From NCBI GenBank assembly GCA_964384675.1, contig CAYLNK010000004.1, forward strand, positions 1 to 62,318: a stretch of 62,318 bases of DNA. The letters are read 5' to 3'. The position numbers and the translations under genes are program-made. Below are positions 41,154 to 49,842 of the stretch, in pieces (position 1 is the first letter of the stretch; every line of letters starts with the position of its first letter). The notes below the pieces were generated by a model. The model saw nothing but the letters and a program-made list of their open reading frames with translations. It searched no databases and was not told the origin of the DNA. The stretch is from CAYLNK01 sp964384675 (GTDB taxonomy: Bacteria; Acidobacteriota; Thermoanaerobaculia; UBA5066).

Positions 41154-43613
41154 TCAGCGGGGCCGCGCCTGGTGCTGGGAGAAGCCGATCCTCACGCCCG
41201 CGCCCAGGCCCACGCTTCCGGTACCCGGCTCGTGCCGCCGCCACTCGAGCTCCGCCTCCAGTCCGGCCAGCCAGGGCAGCTCCTCGACGAGCTGCGACAT
41301 CCGGCCGAGGAGCTCCTCGACGCCGCAACCGGTCGGGAGCTCGGCAGTCTCCACGATCTCGCGCACGTCGTTGTCGGTCAGCGGCGTGATGCGGACGACC
41401 GGCTCCCGGGCCCCGTGGCCGACGCGGATCAGCGGTCCGAAGCTCGGGTCCGAGCGCACCTGGAGCGCCGCGTGCGCGGCGCCCTCGGCGGCGCGCTCGC
41501 CACCTGGCGAGGGCCCGGCGGGAGCGGCGACGTGGATGCCGAAACGCGCGAGCAGGCTCCGGGCCGGCTCGCCCTCGAGCCACAGCACGTCGGTCGTGGA
41601 CGCGTCCAGGAGCGCGGTCAGCTCCTGCCGGGCGGCGCCGGCGTCGACGTCCTCGTACCAGTGGTGGAGGCCGCCCGGCCTCGCGCGGAACGCGGCGTAT
41701 TGCACGGCGCGCGACAGCGCCAGCGCCGCGGACTCGGGAAACCGGTACGACGGGAAGACGTGGCGCGAGGCGACCCTTCGGCCGTTGGCGCCGACGTCGA
41801 GCTTCACGACGCCCGCCTTCCCCATCAGGCAGAGGAGCGCGGGCTTGGCGACGCCCGTCTCGCGCTCGGCGCGCAGCACCCCGCGTCGGATCCCGCGTCC
41901 CACCGCCTGCGGGTCGCAGCTGCCGACGCACGCATAGATGGCGATGATCGCGTCCACGTCCGGGTGGGCGATCGCGCGCCGCACCGCGTCCTCGTACGCT
42001 TCCACGGTGACCAGCGGTCCGAGGTCCAGGAGACCCGGCCCGGAGATCGTGAGTCCGTGCGCCTCGCAGGCGTCGGCGCAGATCGTGAGGACCCCGCCGG
42101 AGTTGCTGACGACCGCGACCCGGTTGCCGCGCGGGAGCGGCTGGCAGGCCAGGAGGACCGCGACGTCGAACATCTCCTCCAGGGTCTCGGCGCGGATCAC
42201 GCCGGCCTGGCGGAACAGCACGTCGACGGCGGTGTCGCTCTGCGCCACGGCGCCGATGTGCGCCCGGGCCACGTCGCGCCCGGCCCGGCTGCGGGCGCTC
42301 TTCACGCAGAGGATCGGCTTCCGGTACGACAGGCGCCGGGCGATGCGGGCGAAGCGGCGCGCGTTGCCGAACGTCTCGAGGTAGAGGAGGGCCACGTCGG
42401 TGGAGGAATCCTCCTCCCAGAACTGGAGGAGGTCGTTGCCGGAGACGTCGGCGCGGTTGCCCGCCGAGACGAAGGTGGAGAAGCCGAGCCCGCGCTCGCC
42501 GGCGTAGTCGAGGATCACCATCCCGAGGGCCGCCGAGTGCGAATAGAACCCGATGCGGCCCCGCGGCGGCATCGACGGCGCGAGGCTCGCGTTGAGGCTC
42601 ACGTCGGGGTGCGTGTTCATCAGCCCCAGGCAGTTGGGGCCCACGAGGCGCGCGCCGTGCGAGCGCACCAGGTCGACCAGCTCCTTCTGGGACGCCGCCC
42701 CCTCGGGGCCGCTCTCCGCGAAGCCCGAGGTGACGACCAGGAAGCTCTTCGTCCCCGCGTGGAGGGCCGCCTCGACCACCTCGAGCACCTTGCCCGCCGG
42801 GACCGCCACGACCGCGAGATCCACGGGCTCCGGCAGGTCGGCGATGGACGGGTACGCCCGCACCCCGTTGACGGACGTCGTCTGGTTGTTGACCGGGTAG
42901 ACGGTGCCGGCGAAGTTGCCGCGCAGGATGCCGCGAAAAATCATGCTGCCGACGGCCGAAGGATCGCGCGAGGCGCCCACCACCGCCACGGCCCGCGGCT
43001 GGAGGAGCGGCACGAGCGAATTGGCGACCGCGATCCGATCCCGCAGCTCCACCCGCTCGCGCAGCGACGCCACGCCGGTGACCGGGAACTGGACGTGGAC
43101 ACAGCCGCCCCCGCCGCCCGCCTGGCACACCTCGAACCCGGAGTCGCGGAAGACGTTGATCATCGACTGGTTCTCGTACAGGACCTCGGCCTCGAAGCCG
43201 ACGAAGCCCTGCCCGGCGGCGATCCCGGCGAGCCGCTCCAGGAGGAGGGTGCTGATCCCGCGGCCCTGGAAGTCGTCGTGGACGAGGAACGCCACCTCGG
43301 CCTTGCCGCCGACGCCGAGCGACATGTAGTTGCCGATCCCGATGACCCGGATGTCCGGCTCCTGCCCCACGATGGCCAGGATCCCCAGCCGGTCGCGCGG
43401 CTCGACCGAGCACATGAACTCGATCACGCTCTTCGCCACGTAGGAGACGCCCCCCATGAAACGCGTGTGGAGGCTCTCCTTCGAGACGGTGCGCATGAGC
43501 GACTCGACCGCCGGCACGTCGTCCTTCGTCGCGGTGCGCAGGAGGACGCTCTCCCCGTTCCGGAGGAGGGCGTACTCGGTGAAGGTCTCGGCTTCCGGGA
43601 TGATCCTGAACAT
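41154..43613 (-). CDS. GNAT + acetyl-CoA synthetase (ADP-forming)-like fusion, Pat-type protein lysine acetyltransferase
   Basis: 819 residues. The GNAT domain is N-terminal (about 20-165), with the acetyl-CoA-binding DFQGRGISTLLLERLAG. A CoA-binding domain follows (about 195-315; RAVAVVGASRDPSAVGSMIF, then VVAVPAGKVLEVVEAAL), then succinyl-CoA-synthetase-like domains (GPNCLGLMNT, SHSAALGMVILDYA, and ARAHIGAVAQSD with the His452 that is phosphorylated in true ADP-forming enzymes). The ATP-grasp domain is cut short: only ~110 residues (about 690-800) remain. In Salmonella Pat the order is reversed and the GNAT domain acetylates Acs, so here the synthetase-like part is probably a sensor. Genes for two AMP-forming synthetases and AcuC sit directly upstream, and the start lies 30 bases from the prpE stop. 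Confidence 0.85.
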   Translation of the reverse strand: MFRIIPEAETFTEYALLRNGESVLLRTATKDDVPAVESLMRTVSKESLHTRFMGGVSYVAKSVIEFMCSVEPRDRLGILAIVGQEPDIRVIGIGNYMSLGVGGKAEVAFLVHDDFQGRGISTLLLERLAGIAAGQGFVGFEAEVLYENQSMINVFRDSGFEVCQAGGGGGCVHVQFPVTGVASLRERVELRDRIAVANSLVPLLQPRAVAVVGASRDPSAVGSMIFRGILRGNFAGTVYPVNNQTTSVNGVRAYPSIADLPEPVDLAVVAVPAGKVLEVVEAALHAGTKSFLVVTSGFAESGPEGAASQKELVDLVRSHGARLVGPNCLGLMNTHPDVSLNASLAPSMPPRGRIGFYSHSAALGMVILDYAGERGLGFSTFVSAGNRADVSGNDLLQFWEEDSSTDVALLYLETFGNARRFARIARRLSYRKPILCVKSARSRAGRDVARAHIGAVAQSDTAVDVLFRQAGVIRAETLEEMFDVAVLLACQPLPRGNRVAVVSNSGGVLTICADACEAHGLTISGPGLLDLGPLVTVEAYEDAVRRAIAHPDVDAIIAIYACVGSCDPQAVGRGIRRGVLRAERETGVAKPALLCLMGKAGVVKLDVGANGRRVASRHVFPSYRFPESAALALSRAVQYAAFRARPGGLHHWYEDVDAGAARQELTALLDASTTDVLWLEGEPARSLLARFGIHVAAPAGPSPGGERAAEGAAHAALQVRSDPSFGPLIRVGHGAREPVVRITPLTDNDVREIVETAELPTGCGVEELLGRMSQLVEELPWLAGLEAELEWRRHEPGTGSVGLGAGVRIGFSQHQARPR

Positions 43614-43643
43614 CTCGCCTCTTGCCGAAGGCCGCTCAGCCCG

Positions 43644-45548
43644 TCACGCCTTCGCCTTCGGATAGCCCATCGAACGGAGCGCCTCGCCGATCTCGTCGAG
43701 GATCGCCGGGTCGTCGATGGTGGCCGGCGGCAGGTACGGGAGACCGTCGGCGATCTTCTTGATGGTGCCCCGGAGGATCTTGCCCGAGCGGGTCTTCGGG
43801 AGACGCTTGACGACGAGCGCGATCTTGAACGCGGCGACCGGGCCGATCGTCTCCCGCACCTTCTGCGTCAGCTCGGCCACCAGGTCGGCCTCGCTCCGCG
43901 TGACCCCCGCCTTGGTGACGACGAAGCCGATGGGGATCTCCCCCTTGATCTCGTCGCTCACGCCGACGACGGCGCATTCGGCGACGTCCGGGTGCGAGGC
44001 CAGGACCTCCTCCATCCCTCCGGTCGAGAGGCGGTGCCCCGCGACGTTGATGATGTCGTCGACGCGGCTCATGATGTAGAGGTAGTCGTCCTCGTCCTTG
44101 TAGCCGGCGTCGGCCGTCAGGTAGTAGCCGGGGAACGCCTCGAGGTACGACCGCTGGAAGCCGGCGTCGTTGCTCCAGAGCGTGGGCAGGCAGCCGGGCG
44201 GGAGCGGCAGCTTGACGACGATCGTGCCGATCTGGTCGTGGGTGAGCTCCTTCCCGTCGTTGCCGAGGACCTGTACGTCGTAGCCCGGGACCGCCCTCGT
44301 GGGCGATCCGGCCTTCACCGGGAGCATCCCCAGGCCCAGGCAGTTGGCGGCGATCGGCCAGCCCGTCTCGGTCTGCCACCAGTGGTCGATCACGGGCACG
44401 CCGAGGTTCCGCTCGGCCCAGTGGAGCGTGTCGGGGTCGCACCGCTCGCCGGCCAGGAAGAGGGTGCGGAACCGCGACAGGTCGTGGCGCGGGATGTGGC
44501 TGCCCGTCGGGTCGTCCCGCTTGATGGCGCGGAAGGCCGTCGGCGCGGTGAAGAGGACGTTCACGCCGTGCTGGGACGCCACCCGCCAGAACGCGCCCGG
44601 GTCGGGCGTCCCCACCGGCTTCCCTTCGTAGAGGATCGTCGTGCAGCCCTTCAGGAGCGGTCCGTAGACGATGTACGAGTGCCCCACGACCCAGCCGATG
44701 TCGGAGGCGGCCCAGTACACCTCGCCCGCGCCCACCCCGTAGATGCTCTCCATGCTCCACTTCAGGGCGACGGCGTGCCCGCCGTTGTCCCGCACGACGC
44801 CCTTCGGGATGCCGGTCGTGCCGGACGTGTAGAGGATGTAGAGCGGGTCGGTGGCGGCGACGGGGACGCAGCCCGCGGGCTCGGCGCCGGCGAGGAACTC
44901 GCCCCATTCGAAGTCGCGGCCCGGCACGAGCGTGGCCTCCACCTGGGGCCTTTGGAGGATCACGCAGCCGGACGGCTTGTGGCTCGCGAGCTCGATGGCC
45001 TGGTCCAGCATCGGCTTGTACGGGATCACCCTTCCCGGCTCGATGCCGCAGGAGGCCGACAGGATGAGCTTCGGCCGGGCGTCGTCGATGCGGGTCGCGA
45101 GCTCCTTGGGGGCGAACCCGCCGAAGACCACGGAGTGGACCGCGCCGAGCCGGGCGCACGCCAGCATGGCGATGACGGCCTCCGGCACCATCGGCATGTA
45201 GAGGACGACGCGGTCGCCCTTGACCACGCCCAGGCGCCGGAGCGCGCCGGCGCAGAGGGCGACGTCGTCGCGAAGCTCCGCGTACGTGTAGGTCCGGAGC
45301 GTTCCCGTGAGCGGGCTGTCGTAGATCAGCGCCCGCTGCCGGCCCCGCCCGCGCTCGACGTGGAAGTCGAGCGCGTTGTAGCAGGTGTTGAGCATCCCTC
45401 CTCCGAACCAGCGATAGAACGGGGGGGTCGAGTCGTCGAGGACGCGGTCCCAGCGCCGGTCCCAGTGAAGGGCCTCGGCCGCCTGGCCCCAGAAGCCGGC
45501 GGGGTCCTTCAGGGAGCGCTCGTACGCGGCGTCGTAGGTGCTGGCCAT
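43644..45548 (-). CDS. prpE: Propionyl-CoA (short-chain acyl-CoA) synthetase
   Basis: 634 residues, typical PrpE length. ATG 45548 has AGGAGGA seven bases upstream. It shows DSTPPFYRWFGGGMLNTCYN (N-terminal ACS domain), the P-loop TSGTTGIPKGV, the adenylation motif DHWWQTETGWP, and A8 with MSRVDDIINVAGHRLSTGGM. The catalytic lysine target PKTRSGKILRG contains Lys590, the site regulated by acetylation in this family. It converts propionate (or acetate) plus ATP and CoA to the acyl-CoA, AMP and PPi in the cytoplasm. It differs clearly from the second synthetase (47370-49475), matching the PrpE subgroup. It is flanked by the acetyltransferase-like fusion and acuC. Confidence 0.9.
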   Translation of the reverse strand: MASTYDAAYERSLKDPAGFWGQAAEALHWDRRWDRVLDDSTPPFYRWFGGGMLNTCYNALDFHVERGRGRQRALIYDSPLTGTLRTYTYAELRDDVALCAGALRRLGVVKGDRVVLYMPMVPEAVIAMLACARLGAVHSVVFGGFAPKELATRIDDARPKLILSASCGIEPGRVIPYKPMLDQAIELASHKPSGCVILQRPQVEATLVPGRDFEWGEFLAGAEPAGCVPVAATDPLYILYTSGTTGIPKGVVRDNGGHAVALKWSMESIYGVGAGEVYWAASDIGWVVGHSYIVYGPLLKGCTTILYEGKPVGTPDPGAFWRVASQHGVNVLFTAPTAFRAIKRDDPTGSHIPRHDLSRFRTLFLAGERCDPDTLHWAERNLGVPVIDHWWQTETGWPIAANCLGLGMLPVKAGSPTRAVPGYDVQVLGNDGKELTHDQIGTIVVKLPLPPGCLPTLWSNDAGFQRSYLEAFPGYYLTADAGYKDEDDYLYIMSRVDDIINVAGHRLSTGGMEEVLASHPDVAECAVVGVSDEIKGEIPIGFVVTKAGVTRSEADLVAELTQKVRETIGPVAAFKIALVVKRLPKTRSGKILRGTIKKIADGLPYLPPATIDDPAILDEIGEALRSMGYPKAKA

Positions 45549-45577
45549 GGGGTCCTCCTGAAGATGTCGGTTCCGGG

Positions 45578-46711
45578 TCAGAACCAGTACGGCCTCGCGG
45601 CCTCGAGGAGCCGGTCGGCGACCTGCCGGTTCCGATGCGCGATCTCCGCGCGATTCGGGACGAGCGTGGACGGAAGAACGGGGTCGTGGAAGGCCGGGCG
45701 GAACCGCTCCCCGAGGATGCGCTTCCATCGCGTCCGCCAGGCCCGGGGCAGCTCCTCGGGCACGGGGAGGTCGTGCACCAGTAGGTACAGCAGCGTCCAG
45801 ACCAGGGGCGCGGCGCGCAGGGAGTAGCCGCCGCCGAGCGTGAAGAGGACGCGCCCCTTGGTGAACCGATCGGCCCACCCGAGGATGCGCCGGAAGATCG
45901 CCTCGTAGTCCCGCGTCGTCAGCATCAGGTCGGCGAGCTGGTCGTCGAAGTGGGCGTCGGCGCCGGCCTGGACCACGAGCACCGCCGGCTTGAAGTGGTC
46001 GAGGGCGGCCGGCACGACTTGGTCCAGGACCTCCAGGTAGCTCTCCCCCTCGGTCATCGGCTCGAGGGGGACGTTCAGCTTCAGGCCGCGGCCCACGCCG
46101 GAGCCGAGCTCGTGGATCTCGCCGGTACCGGGAAAGAGGTACTTGCCCGACTCGTGCAGGCTGATCGTCATCGCCCGCCGGTCGTCGTAGAGGATCTGCT
46201 GGACGCCGTCGCCGTGATGGACGTCGATGTCGAGGTAGACGACCCAGTGTCCGCGGGCCGTCAGGTACTTGGTGGCGATGGCGAGGTCGTTGTAGACGCA
46301 GAAGCCCGAGGCGGCGTTTCGCCGCGCGTGGTGGAGGCCCCCGCCCATCTGGAGGACGCGCTTGGCCTTCCCTTCGTAGATCAGGCGCGCGCCGTGGAGC
46401 GTGCCGCCGACGTGCGCCCGGGCGGCCTCGTCCATGCCTGAGAAGGCGGGGGTGTCGGGAGTGCCCAGCCCGTACTCCTTGCAGTCCGGGACGGACTGTC
46501 CCTCGCCGAGCGCCTTCACGCGGCGCACGTAGTAGTCGTCGTGCACCGAGAGGAGGTCCTCGGTTCGCGCGAGCTCCGGCTCGACCAGCGCGACGCGGTG
46601 GCCGAGAGCCTCCAGGAGGTCGAGCGCCATCTCGACCCGCAGAGGGCTGAAGGGGTGGTCCTCGCCGAACGAGTACTTCGGGTACGCCGGGTGGAAAACT
46701 ACCGAGGCCAT
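45578..46711 (-). CDS. acuC: AcuC, histone-deacetylase-family protein lysine deacetylase
   Basis: 377 residues, a full-length zinc-dependent deacetylase. It shows HPFSPLRV at the N-terminus, the catalytic His pair in MGGGLHHARR, the zinc site DIDVHHGDGVQ (first Asp and His) with the second Asp in QAGADAHFDD, and the GGGY motif near 310 with the transition-state Tyr. AcuC removes acetyl groups from acetyl-CoA synthetase and so reactivates it. Its start is inside the last 13 bases of acuB, implying translational coupling. Cytoplasmic. Confidence 0.92.
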   Translation of the reverse strand: MASVVFHPAYPKYSFGEDHPFSPLRVEMALDLLEALGHRVALVEPELARTEDLLSVHDDYYVRRVKALGEGQSVPDCKEYGLGTPDTPAFSGMDEAARAHVGGTLHGARLIYEGKAKRVLQMGGGLHHARRNAASGFCVYNDLAIATKYLTARGHWVVYLDIDVHHGDGVQQILYDDRRAMTISLHESGKYLFPGTGEIHELGSGVGRGLKLNVPLEPMTEGESYLEVLDQVVPAALDHFKPAVLVVQAGADAHFDDQLADLMLTTRDYEAIFRRILGWADRFTKGRVLFTLGGGYSLRAAPLVWTLLYLLVHDLPVPEELPRAWRTRWKRILGERFRPAFHDPVLPSTLVPNRAEIAHRNRQVADRLLEAARPYWF

Positions 46712-47328
46712 GGCTTCTCGGGTGGCCAGAGCACCTCGAAGCCGACCCGGCGAAGGTCCTGGGCGAGGGGGCGGATCTCCATCGAGCCGATGCGCAGCAC
46801 GGCCCGCGCCGTCCGCGAGCTGTCGGGGTAGGTCAGGATCGAATGGATGTTCAGGCCGCGCTCGGCGACGAAGGCGGTGAGCCGCGCCAGCTCTCCCGGG
46901 TGGTCGGCCAGGCGCACCTCGAGGCGGCCCGACGGCTTGTCGACGCCGGTCATCCGGATGAGCGCGTCCAGGAGGTCGAGTCCGGTGATGATGCCGACGA
47001 GGCGCCCGTCCTCCACGATCGGCAGGCAGCCGATCTTCCGCTCGCGCATGGTGCGCGCGGCGTCCTCGACGGGGTCGGCGAGGTCCGCCGTGAGCGGCGA
47101 CCCGCACATCACCTCGGCGACGCGGCTGCCGGGCGGGAACGGCGTCGGCGCGAGGGCGCTCGTGGCGAGGCGCAGGTCCCGGTCCGTGACGACGCCCACC
47201 AGCCGGGTCCCGTCGACGACCGGCAGGTGCCGGATCGCCTTCTCCTGCATGGTCCGGTAGGCGTCCGCGAGCGTGGTGTCCGGCGAGACCGTGACCGCCG
47301 GGCTCCTCAGGATGTCCTTCACCAGCAT
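46699..47328 (-). CDS. acuB: AcuB-like CBS-ACT protein
   Basis: 209 residues from ATG 47328. Two CBS repeats form a Bateman module: DILRSPAVTVSPDTTLADAY to GVVTDRDLR (about 5-55) and VAEVMCGSPLTADLADPVED to GIITGLDLLDAL (about 70-120). A C-terminal ACT domain follows (about 130-200; LEVRLADHPGELARLTAFVA). Bateman modules bind adenosine nucleotides and ACT domains bind small ligands, so this can report energy status to the acetate system. It overlaps the acuC start by 13 bases and lies 41 bases downstream of acs, an arrangement known from Bacillus acuABC next to acsA. Confidence 0.88.
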   Translation of the reverse strand: MLVKDILRSPAVTVSPDTTLADAYRTMQEKAIRHLPVVDGTRLVGVVTDRDLRLATSALAPTPFPPGSRVAEVMCGSPLTADLADPVEDAARTMRERKIGCLPIVEDGRLVGIITGLDLLDALIRMTGVDKPSGRLEVRLADHPGELARLTAFVAERGLNIHSILTYPDSSRTARAVLRIGSMEIRPLAQDLRRVGFEVLWPPEKPWPR

Positions 47329-47369
47329 GACCGCCTCGCCTTCCTCCCGTGGTCCGGGGGACCTCGCCG

Positions 47370-49475
47370 TCACTCTTCCTTGCCGAACAGCCTCAGGTCC
47401 TCCGGACCCTCCTTCACCTCCACCTTGGCCGCTCCCTGCACGGCCTGGCGGATCTGCTCGACCACGTCGGGGTTGGCGAGCGTGGTGATGTCCCCGGTGT
47501 CCAGCGTGTTCGAGATCGCCGCGAGGACCCGGCGCATGATCTTCCCCGAGCGCGTCTTGGGCATGTCGGGAACGATGTGCACCTGCTTCGGCCGGGCGAT
47601 CTTCCCGATCATCAGCTCGATCGTCGCGATCACCTTGTCGGTGATCTCCTTGGTGGGCGCGTACCCCGGCTTCAGAGAGATGTAGATCTCCGGGATCCGG
47701 CCCTTGACCTCGTCGACGACGGGCACCACCGCGGCCTCGGCGACCTCCGGCAAGGTGAGGCAGGCCGACTCGAGCTCCTTGGTCCCGAGCCTGTGCCCCG
47801 CCACGTTGATGACGTCGTCGACGCGTCCCAGGATGCGGAAGTAGCCGTCGGCCGCGTGGAGCGCGCCGTCGCCCGCGAAGTACGGCCAGTCCTGCCACCG
47901 CTTGCTCTCCCGGTCCTTGCAGTACTTGGCGTAATACTGGCGCGTGAACCGGTCGCGGTCGCCCCAGATCGTCTGCATGATCCCCGGCCACGGGTTCCGG
48001 ATGCAGAGGTTGCCGGCCCTGCCCGTGCCCGCCTCCATGACCTGCCCCTTCTCGTCGAGGATGACGGGATAGACGCCGGGCATGCCGGGGCCGGCGCTGC
48101 CCGGCTTCATCAGGTCGATCGCGGGCTTGGTGCTGCAGAGGAAGCCGCCCGTCTCGGTCTGCCACCAGGTGTCGACGATGACCGCCTTCCTCTTGCCGAC
48201 GACCTCGAAGTACCACTTCCAGACCTCCGGCTCGATCGGCTCGCCGACGGTCGTCATGTGCTTGAAGCGGTAGTTGTACTTCGCCGGCTCGTCGGGGCCG
48301 GCCTTGCGCAGCATCCGGATCGCGGTGGGCGACGTGTGGAAGATGTTCACGTCCAGGCGTTCGGCGATCCGCCACGGCCTCCCGGCGTCCGGATACGACG
48401 GCGTCCCCTCGAAGATGACCGCCGACGCGCCCACGGCCAGCGGCCCGTAGACGATGTACGAGTGCCCGGTGATCCAGCCGATGTCGGCCATGCACCAGTA
48501 GACGTCCTCGGGGTGGATGTCCTGCACGTACTTGGAGGTCGCGGCGGCGTAGGCCAGGTAGCCCCCGGTCCGGTGCTGGCAGCCTTTCGGCTTGCCGGTG
48601 GTGCCGCTCGTGTACATGAGGAAGAGCGGGGCCTCGGCGTCCATCGGGACCGGCGCGACGCGGGCGCGGCGGTAGTCCTTCAGGATCTCGTCCACGAAGA
48701 AGTCGCGCCCGGTGACCATGGGCGTCGCGGACGTGTATTTCTCGGGGTAGCGCTTCCAGACCAGGACCTTGTCGATCCTCTGGCCTTCCTTCTCCGCGGT
48801 GGCGACGGCGATCTCGGCGCTGGCCTTGTGGTCGATCATCTTCCCGCTGCGGTGATAGCCGTCCATGTAGATGAGGACGCGGCTTCCCGAGTCGGCGGCC
48901 CGCAGGCCGCACGCCTCGCCGCTGAACCCGCCGAACACGACCGAGTGGATCACGCCGAGCCGCGCGCAGGCGAGCATCGTGATCGGCAGCTCCGCCACCA
49001 TCGGCATGTGGATCGTGACCCGGTCGCCGGCCTTCAGGCCCGCGAAGTCGCGGAGGAGGGCCGCGAACTCGTTGACCCGGGCGTACAGCTCCTGGTACGT
49101 CATGGCCACGGGCTCCTCGTCCTCGGGCTCGGGGACGAAGATGATCGCCGCCTTGTTCTTGTACTTCGCCAGGTGGCGGTCGACGCAGTTGTACGAGGCG
49201 TTCAGCTTGCCGCCGACGAACCACTTCCAGAACGGCGGGTCGCTGGTGTCGAGCACCGTGTGCCAGCGCTCGCTCCAGGTGAGGAGCTCCGCGTACTCCT
49301 CGAAGCACTTCGGGAAGTTCGCCTCGGAGAACCTCTCGTTGATCTCCGGGTCGGTGAGGTTCGCCTGCGCGATGAAGGTGACGGGCGCCCGGTAGGAGGT
49401 CTCCTCTTTCCAGTGGACCTCGATCTGGGCCTCGGTCGTCTCGGCGGGCTTCCCTCCGGCGGTTTCTTCGGCCAT
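47370..49475 (-). CDS. acs: Acetyl-CoA synthetase (AMP-forming)
   Basis: 701 residues. ATG 49475 follows AAGGAG. It shows the N-terminal ACS domain (TSDPPFWKWFVGGKLNASYN), TSGTTGKPKGC P-loop, VDTWWQTETGG, GRVDDVINVAGHRLGTKELE, and PKTRSGKIMRR with Lys645, the lysine acetylated by Pat-type enzymes and deacetylated by AcuC/Sir2. It makes acetyl-CoA from acetate, ATP and CoA through acetyl-AMP. It is slightly longer than E. coli Acs (652) because of an N-terminal extension. It is the first gene of the minus-strand acs-acuB-acuC-prpE-acetyltransferase transcript and is divergent from the porin gene. Confidence 0.93.
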   Translation of the reverse strand: MAEETAGGKPAETTEAQIEVHWKEETSYRAPVTFIAQANLTDPEINERFSEANFPKCFEEYAELLTWSERWHTVLDTSDPPFWKWFVGGKLNASYNCVDRHLAKYKNKAAIIFVPEPEDEEPVAMTYQELYARVNEFAALLRDFAGLKAGDRVTIHMPMVAELPITMLACARLGVIHSVVFGGFSGEACGLRAADSGSRVLIYMDGYHRSGKMIDHKASAEIAVATAEKEGQRIDKVLVWKRYPEKYTSATPMVTGRDFFVDEILKDYRRARVAPVPMDAEAPLFLMYTSGTTGKPKGCQHRTGGYLAYAAATSKYVQDIHPEDVYWCMADIGWITGHSYIVYGPLAVGASAVIFEGTPSYPDAGRPWRIAERLDVNIFHTSPTAIRMLRKAGPDEPAKYNYRFKHMTTVGEPIEPEVWKWYFEVVGKRKAVIVDTWWQTETGGFLCSTKPAIDLMKPGSAGPGMPGVYPVILDEKGQVMEAGTGRAGNLCIRNPWPGIMQTIWGDRDRFTRQYYAKYCKDRESKRWQDWPYFAGDGALHAADGYFRILGRVDDVINVAGHRLGTKELESACLTLPEVAEAAVVPVVDEVKGRIPEIYISLKPGYAPTKEITDKVIATIELMIGKIARPKQVHIVPDMPKTRSGKIMRRVLAAISNTLDTGDITTLANPDVVEQIRQAVQGAAKVEVKEGPEDLRLFGKEE

Positions 49476-49670
49476 GTGCGTCTCCTTCTGAGCTGAGGTT
49501 CGAGAGGCGCGAGATCTCTCGAGGCCCGCGGGACCGTCTCTCCGTCGTCTCGCGACGATGACACCGATGTCTACTCCGAAGAGGCTCCTCTCGCAATCGT
49601 GCGTGTGCGGCATTTCCCGAGGAGGCGATCCGAACGGTGGCCGGCCGAACCCCCGCCGCGCCCGTCCCAG

Positions 49671-49684
49671 GGGCGTTAACGCCC
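49671..49684. promoter_or_regulatory. Perfect 14-bp palindrome, candidate operator
   Basis: GGGCGTTAACGCCC reads identically on both strands and lies about 195 bases upstream of acs and 158 bases upstream of the porin start, where one bound regulator could control both directions. The central TTAA is the most AT-rich part of the neighbourhood. The regulator is unknown. Confidence 0.4.
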
Positions 49685-49768
49685 TGCGCCGAGACGTCGC
49701 CCTCTACCGTGTTTACGCGCATCGCCGAAAGGAACCGCGAATGATGAAGGTGCATCGTGGACCCGTCC

Positions 49769-49820
49769 GAGCCGTGAGCCGAAGTTACCGGGATGGGTTT
49801 CACGGCTCGTGAAAGCCGTG
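49769..49820 (+). promoter_or_regulatory. Leader with two mutually exclusive hairpins before the porin gene
   Basis: CACGGCTC at 49801-49808 can pair perfectly with GAGCCGTG at 49769-49776 (8 bp), or its first 7 bases with AGCCGTG at 49814-49820 (7-bp stem, 6-base loop CGTGAA). The second hairpin ends 5 bases before the AAAGGAG ribosome-binding site, so switching between the pairings could affect porin translation. ACCCGTCC near 49761 and GGATGGGT near 49791 can close the first stem's loop region further. It resembles a riboswitch or attenuator in layout, but matches no known class that I can name. Confidence 0.4.
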
Positions 49821-49842
49821 GAGCGAAAGGAGAGGTTGCCCG

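Larger units (their letters stand above)
49476..49842. other. 367-bp divergent control region between acs and the porin gene
   Basis: This is the only gene-free stretch over 300 bases. It contains, from left to right: the acs leader with its AAGGAG site and a GAGATCTC palindrome near 49508; a perfect 14-base palindrome GGGCGTTAACGCCC at 49671-49684; a 5'-leader with two mutually exclusive hairpins (49769-49820); and the porin ribosome-binding site AAAGGAGAGG at 49826-49835. I found no convincing sigma-70 or sigma-54 promoter hexamers and no open frame with coding character. Confidence 0.6.

Noticed and set aside
41136..45827. Open plus-strand frame of over 1,500 codons
   Set aside because: It is antisense to the acetyltransferase and prpE genes, Arg/Asp/Glu/Gly-rich, with no domain pattern. 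High-GC codon bias explains it.
49476..49700. Sigma-54 promoter for acs
   Set aside because: A GCAC...TTGC pair on the minus strand has the wrong spacing and lacks the GG of the -24 element.
49690..49800. Cyclic-di-GMP (GEMM-type) riboswitch
   Set aside because: A GTTACCGG-like piece near 49784 is suggestive, but the conserved core elements upstream are missing.
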